NCBI GenBank assembly: GCA_050302275.1
Contig: JBNLAT010000084.1
Coordinates: 1-6,191 of the forward strand
DNA length: 6,191 bases
Direction of reading: 5' to 3'
Origin: JAPHTQ01 sp050302275
Lineage (GTDB): Bacteria; Pseudomonadota; Gammaproteobacteria; Thiohalomonadales; Thiohalomonadaceae
The notes beneath the pieces are model-generated. The model did no database searches and had not been told where the DNA came from. It saw only the letters and a program-made list of their open reading frames with translations. A program made the position numbers and the translations under genes. Numbering within the stretch: the stretch's first letter is position 1; the number at the start of each line of letters is the position of its first letter. Positions 5,767 to 6,191 of this stretch are shown here, piece after piece.

Positions 5767-5872
5767 AGCGCCACTCTAGTCGATTCACGGGTCATTGTGA
5801 ACACACTGCGGCTGTGTACCGCAAAGGAATGTGCGATGGCTCTGGCATCAAACTGCCAGGCTGGGAATCAGC
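5767..5872 (-). other. ihfB-lapA intergenic region with a small hairpin
   Basis: This 106-bp spacer holds no gene. Fourteen bases past the ihfB stop, on the minus strand, lies a perfect 6-bp stem, CTGGCA and TGCCAG (5842-5847 with 5854-5859), with a 6-nt loop and no T-run. It could be an mRNA 3' stabiliser or an attenuator rather than an intrinsic terminator. ACACA/TGTGT (5801-5805 with 5813-5817) forms a weaker second stem. I see no convincing promoter for lapA, so its own promoter or read-through from ihfB are both open. Confidence 0.45.
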
Positions 5873-6190
5873 TCAGGCTGACTCCTGTTGGATCACGTTG
5901 CCCTGCTGCAAGCCATTATTGACTCGCTCACGCAACTCCTTCCCAGGTTTAAAATGGGGGACAAACTTGGAACCCAGCGAAACAGCTTCGCCAGTTTTCG
6001 GATTGCGTCCCATACGCGGCGGGCGATAGTGCAGGGAAAAGCTACCAAAACCGCGGATTTCAATCCGTTCACCATTGGCCAATGAATGCGCCATCGTTTC
6101 CAGCACAGTTTTCACTGCCAACTCGACATCTTTATACGCGAGTTGAGACTGCTTTCGTGAAAGTATTTCAATCAGCTCTGATTTTGTCAT
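5873..6190 (-). CDS. ihfB: Integration host factor beta subunit
   Basis: IhfB pairs with IhfA to form IHF, a sequence-specific nucleoid protein that bends DNA sharply in transcription, recombination and replication. The sequence MTKSELIE then GERIEIRGFGSFSLHYR (40-56) and the beta-arm GRNPKTGE (61-68), with intercalating Pro64, match E. coli IhfB almost residue for residue. So does VPHFKPGKELRERV (77-90). At 105 aa it is 11 residues longer than the 94-aa E. coli protein, the extra part being a Gln/Asn-rich tail. The ATG at 6190 leaves one base before the window edge, so its ribosome binding site cannot be seen. In many gammaproteobacteria rpsA lies just upstream; that is outside this window. 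Confidence 0.96.
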   Translation of the reverse strand: MTKSELIEILSRKQSQLAYKDVELAVKTVLETMAHSLANGERIEIRGFGSFSLHYRPPRMGRNPKTGEAVSLGSKFVPHFKPGKELRERVNNGLQQGNVIQQESA

Positions 6191-6191
6191 A

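Overview
The window is a housekeeping stretch of a gammaproteobacterial chromosome. The proteins resemble Escherichia coli counterparts closely along their length (RluE, NudJ, MnmA, HflD, PyrF, LapA, LapB, IhfB). The gene order also matches: icd divergent from rluE-nudJ-mnmA-hflD, and lapA-lapB-pyrF behind ihfB. Both orders are characteristic of Gammaproteobacteria. The comEA-like gene after pyrF and the absence of purB after hflD argue against an enteric bacterium. I cannot name the genus. There are no transposases, phage genes, CRISPR arrays, tRNAs or rRNAs.

Left half, plus strand. The 5' tip of icd runs off the left edge on the minus strand. An 86-bp divergent promoter region (84-169) separates it from a tightly packed operon: rluE (23S rRNA pseudouridine synthase), nudJ (Nudix hydrolase, 47-bp overlap with rluE), mnmA (tRNA 2-thiouridylase, 4-bp overlap with nudJ) and hflD. 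The theme is RNA modification plus nucleotide clean-up. A strong bidirectional terminator (2983-3013) ends this operon and also the opposing one.

Right half, minus strand, read from right to left: ihfB, lapA, lapB, pyrF, comEA-like. IHF-beta is a nucleoid DNA-bending subunit. LapA and LapB are the inner-membrane pair that controls LPS synthesis through LpxC turnover. PyrF makes UMP. The last gene encodes a small exported helix-hairpin-helix protein of the ComEA DNA-uptake family.

The unusual content lies in two minus-strand intergenic gaps, each holding a long imperfect palindrome. (1) Between pyrF and comEA, an 89-nt palindrome (3298-3386) ends exactly on the comEA start codon. In the comEA-sense RNA, the Shine-Dalgarno sequence would be paired by G-U wobbles and the AUG by Watson-Crick pairs. 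This looks like a translational switch, possibly thermometer-like. (2) Between lapB and pyrF, a 126-bp palindrome (4169-4294) starts 2 nt after the lapB stop and looks like a dispersed intergenic repeat. No novel multi-gene system is visible; the best candidate for something undescribed is the comEA leader structure.
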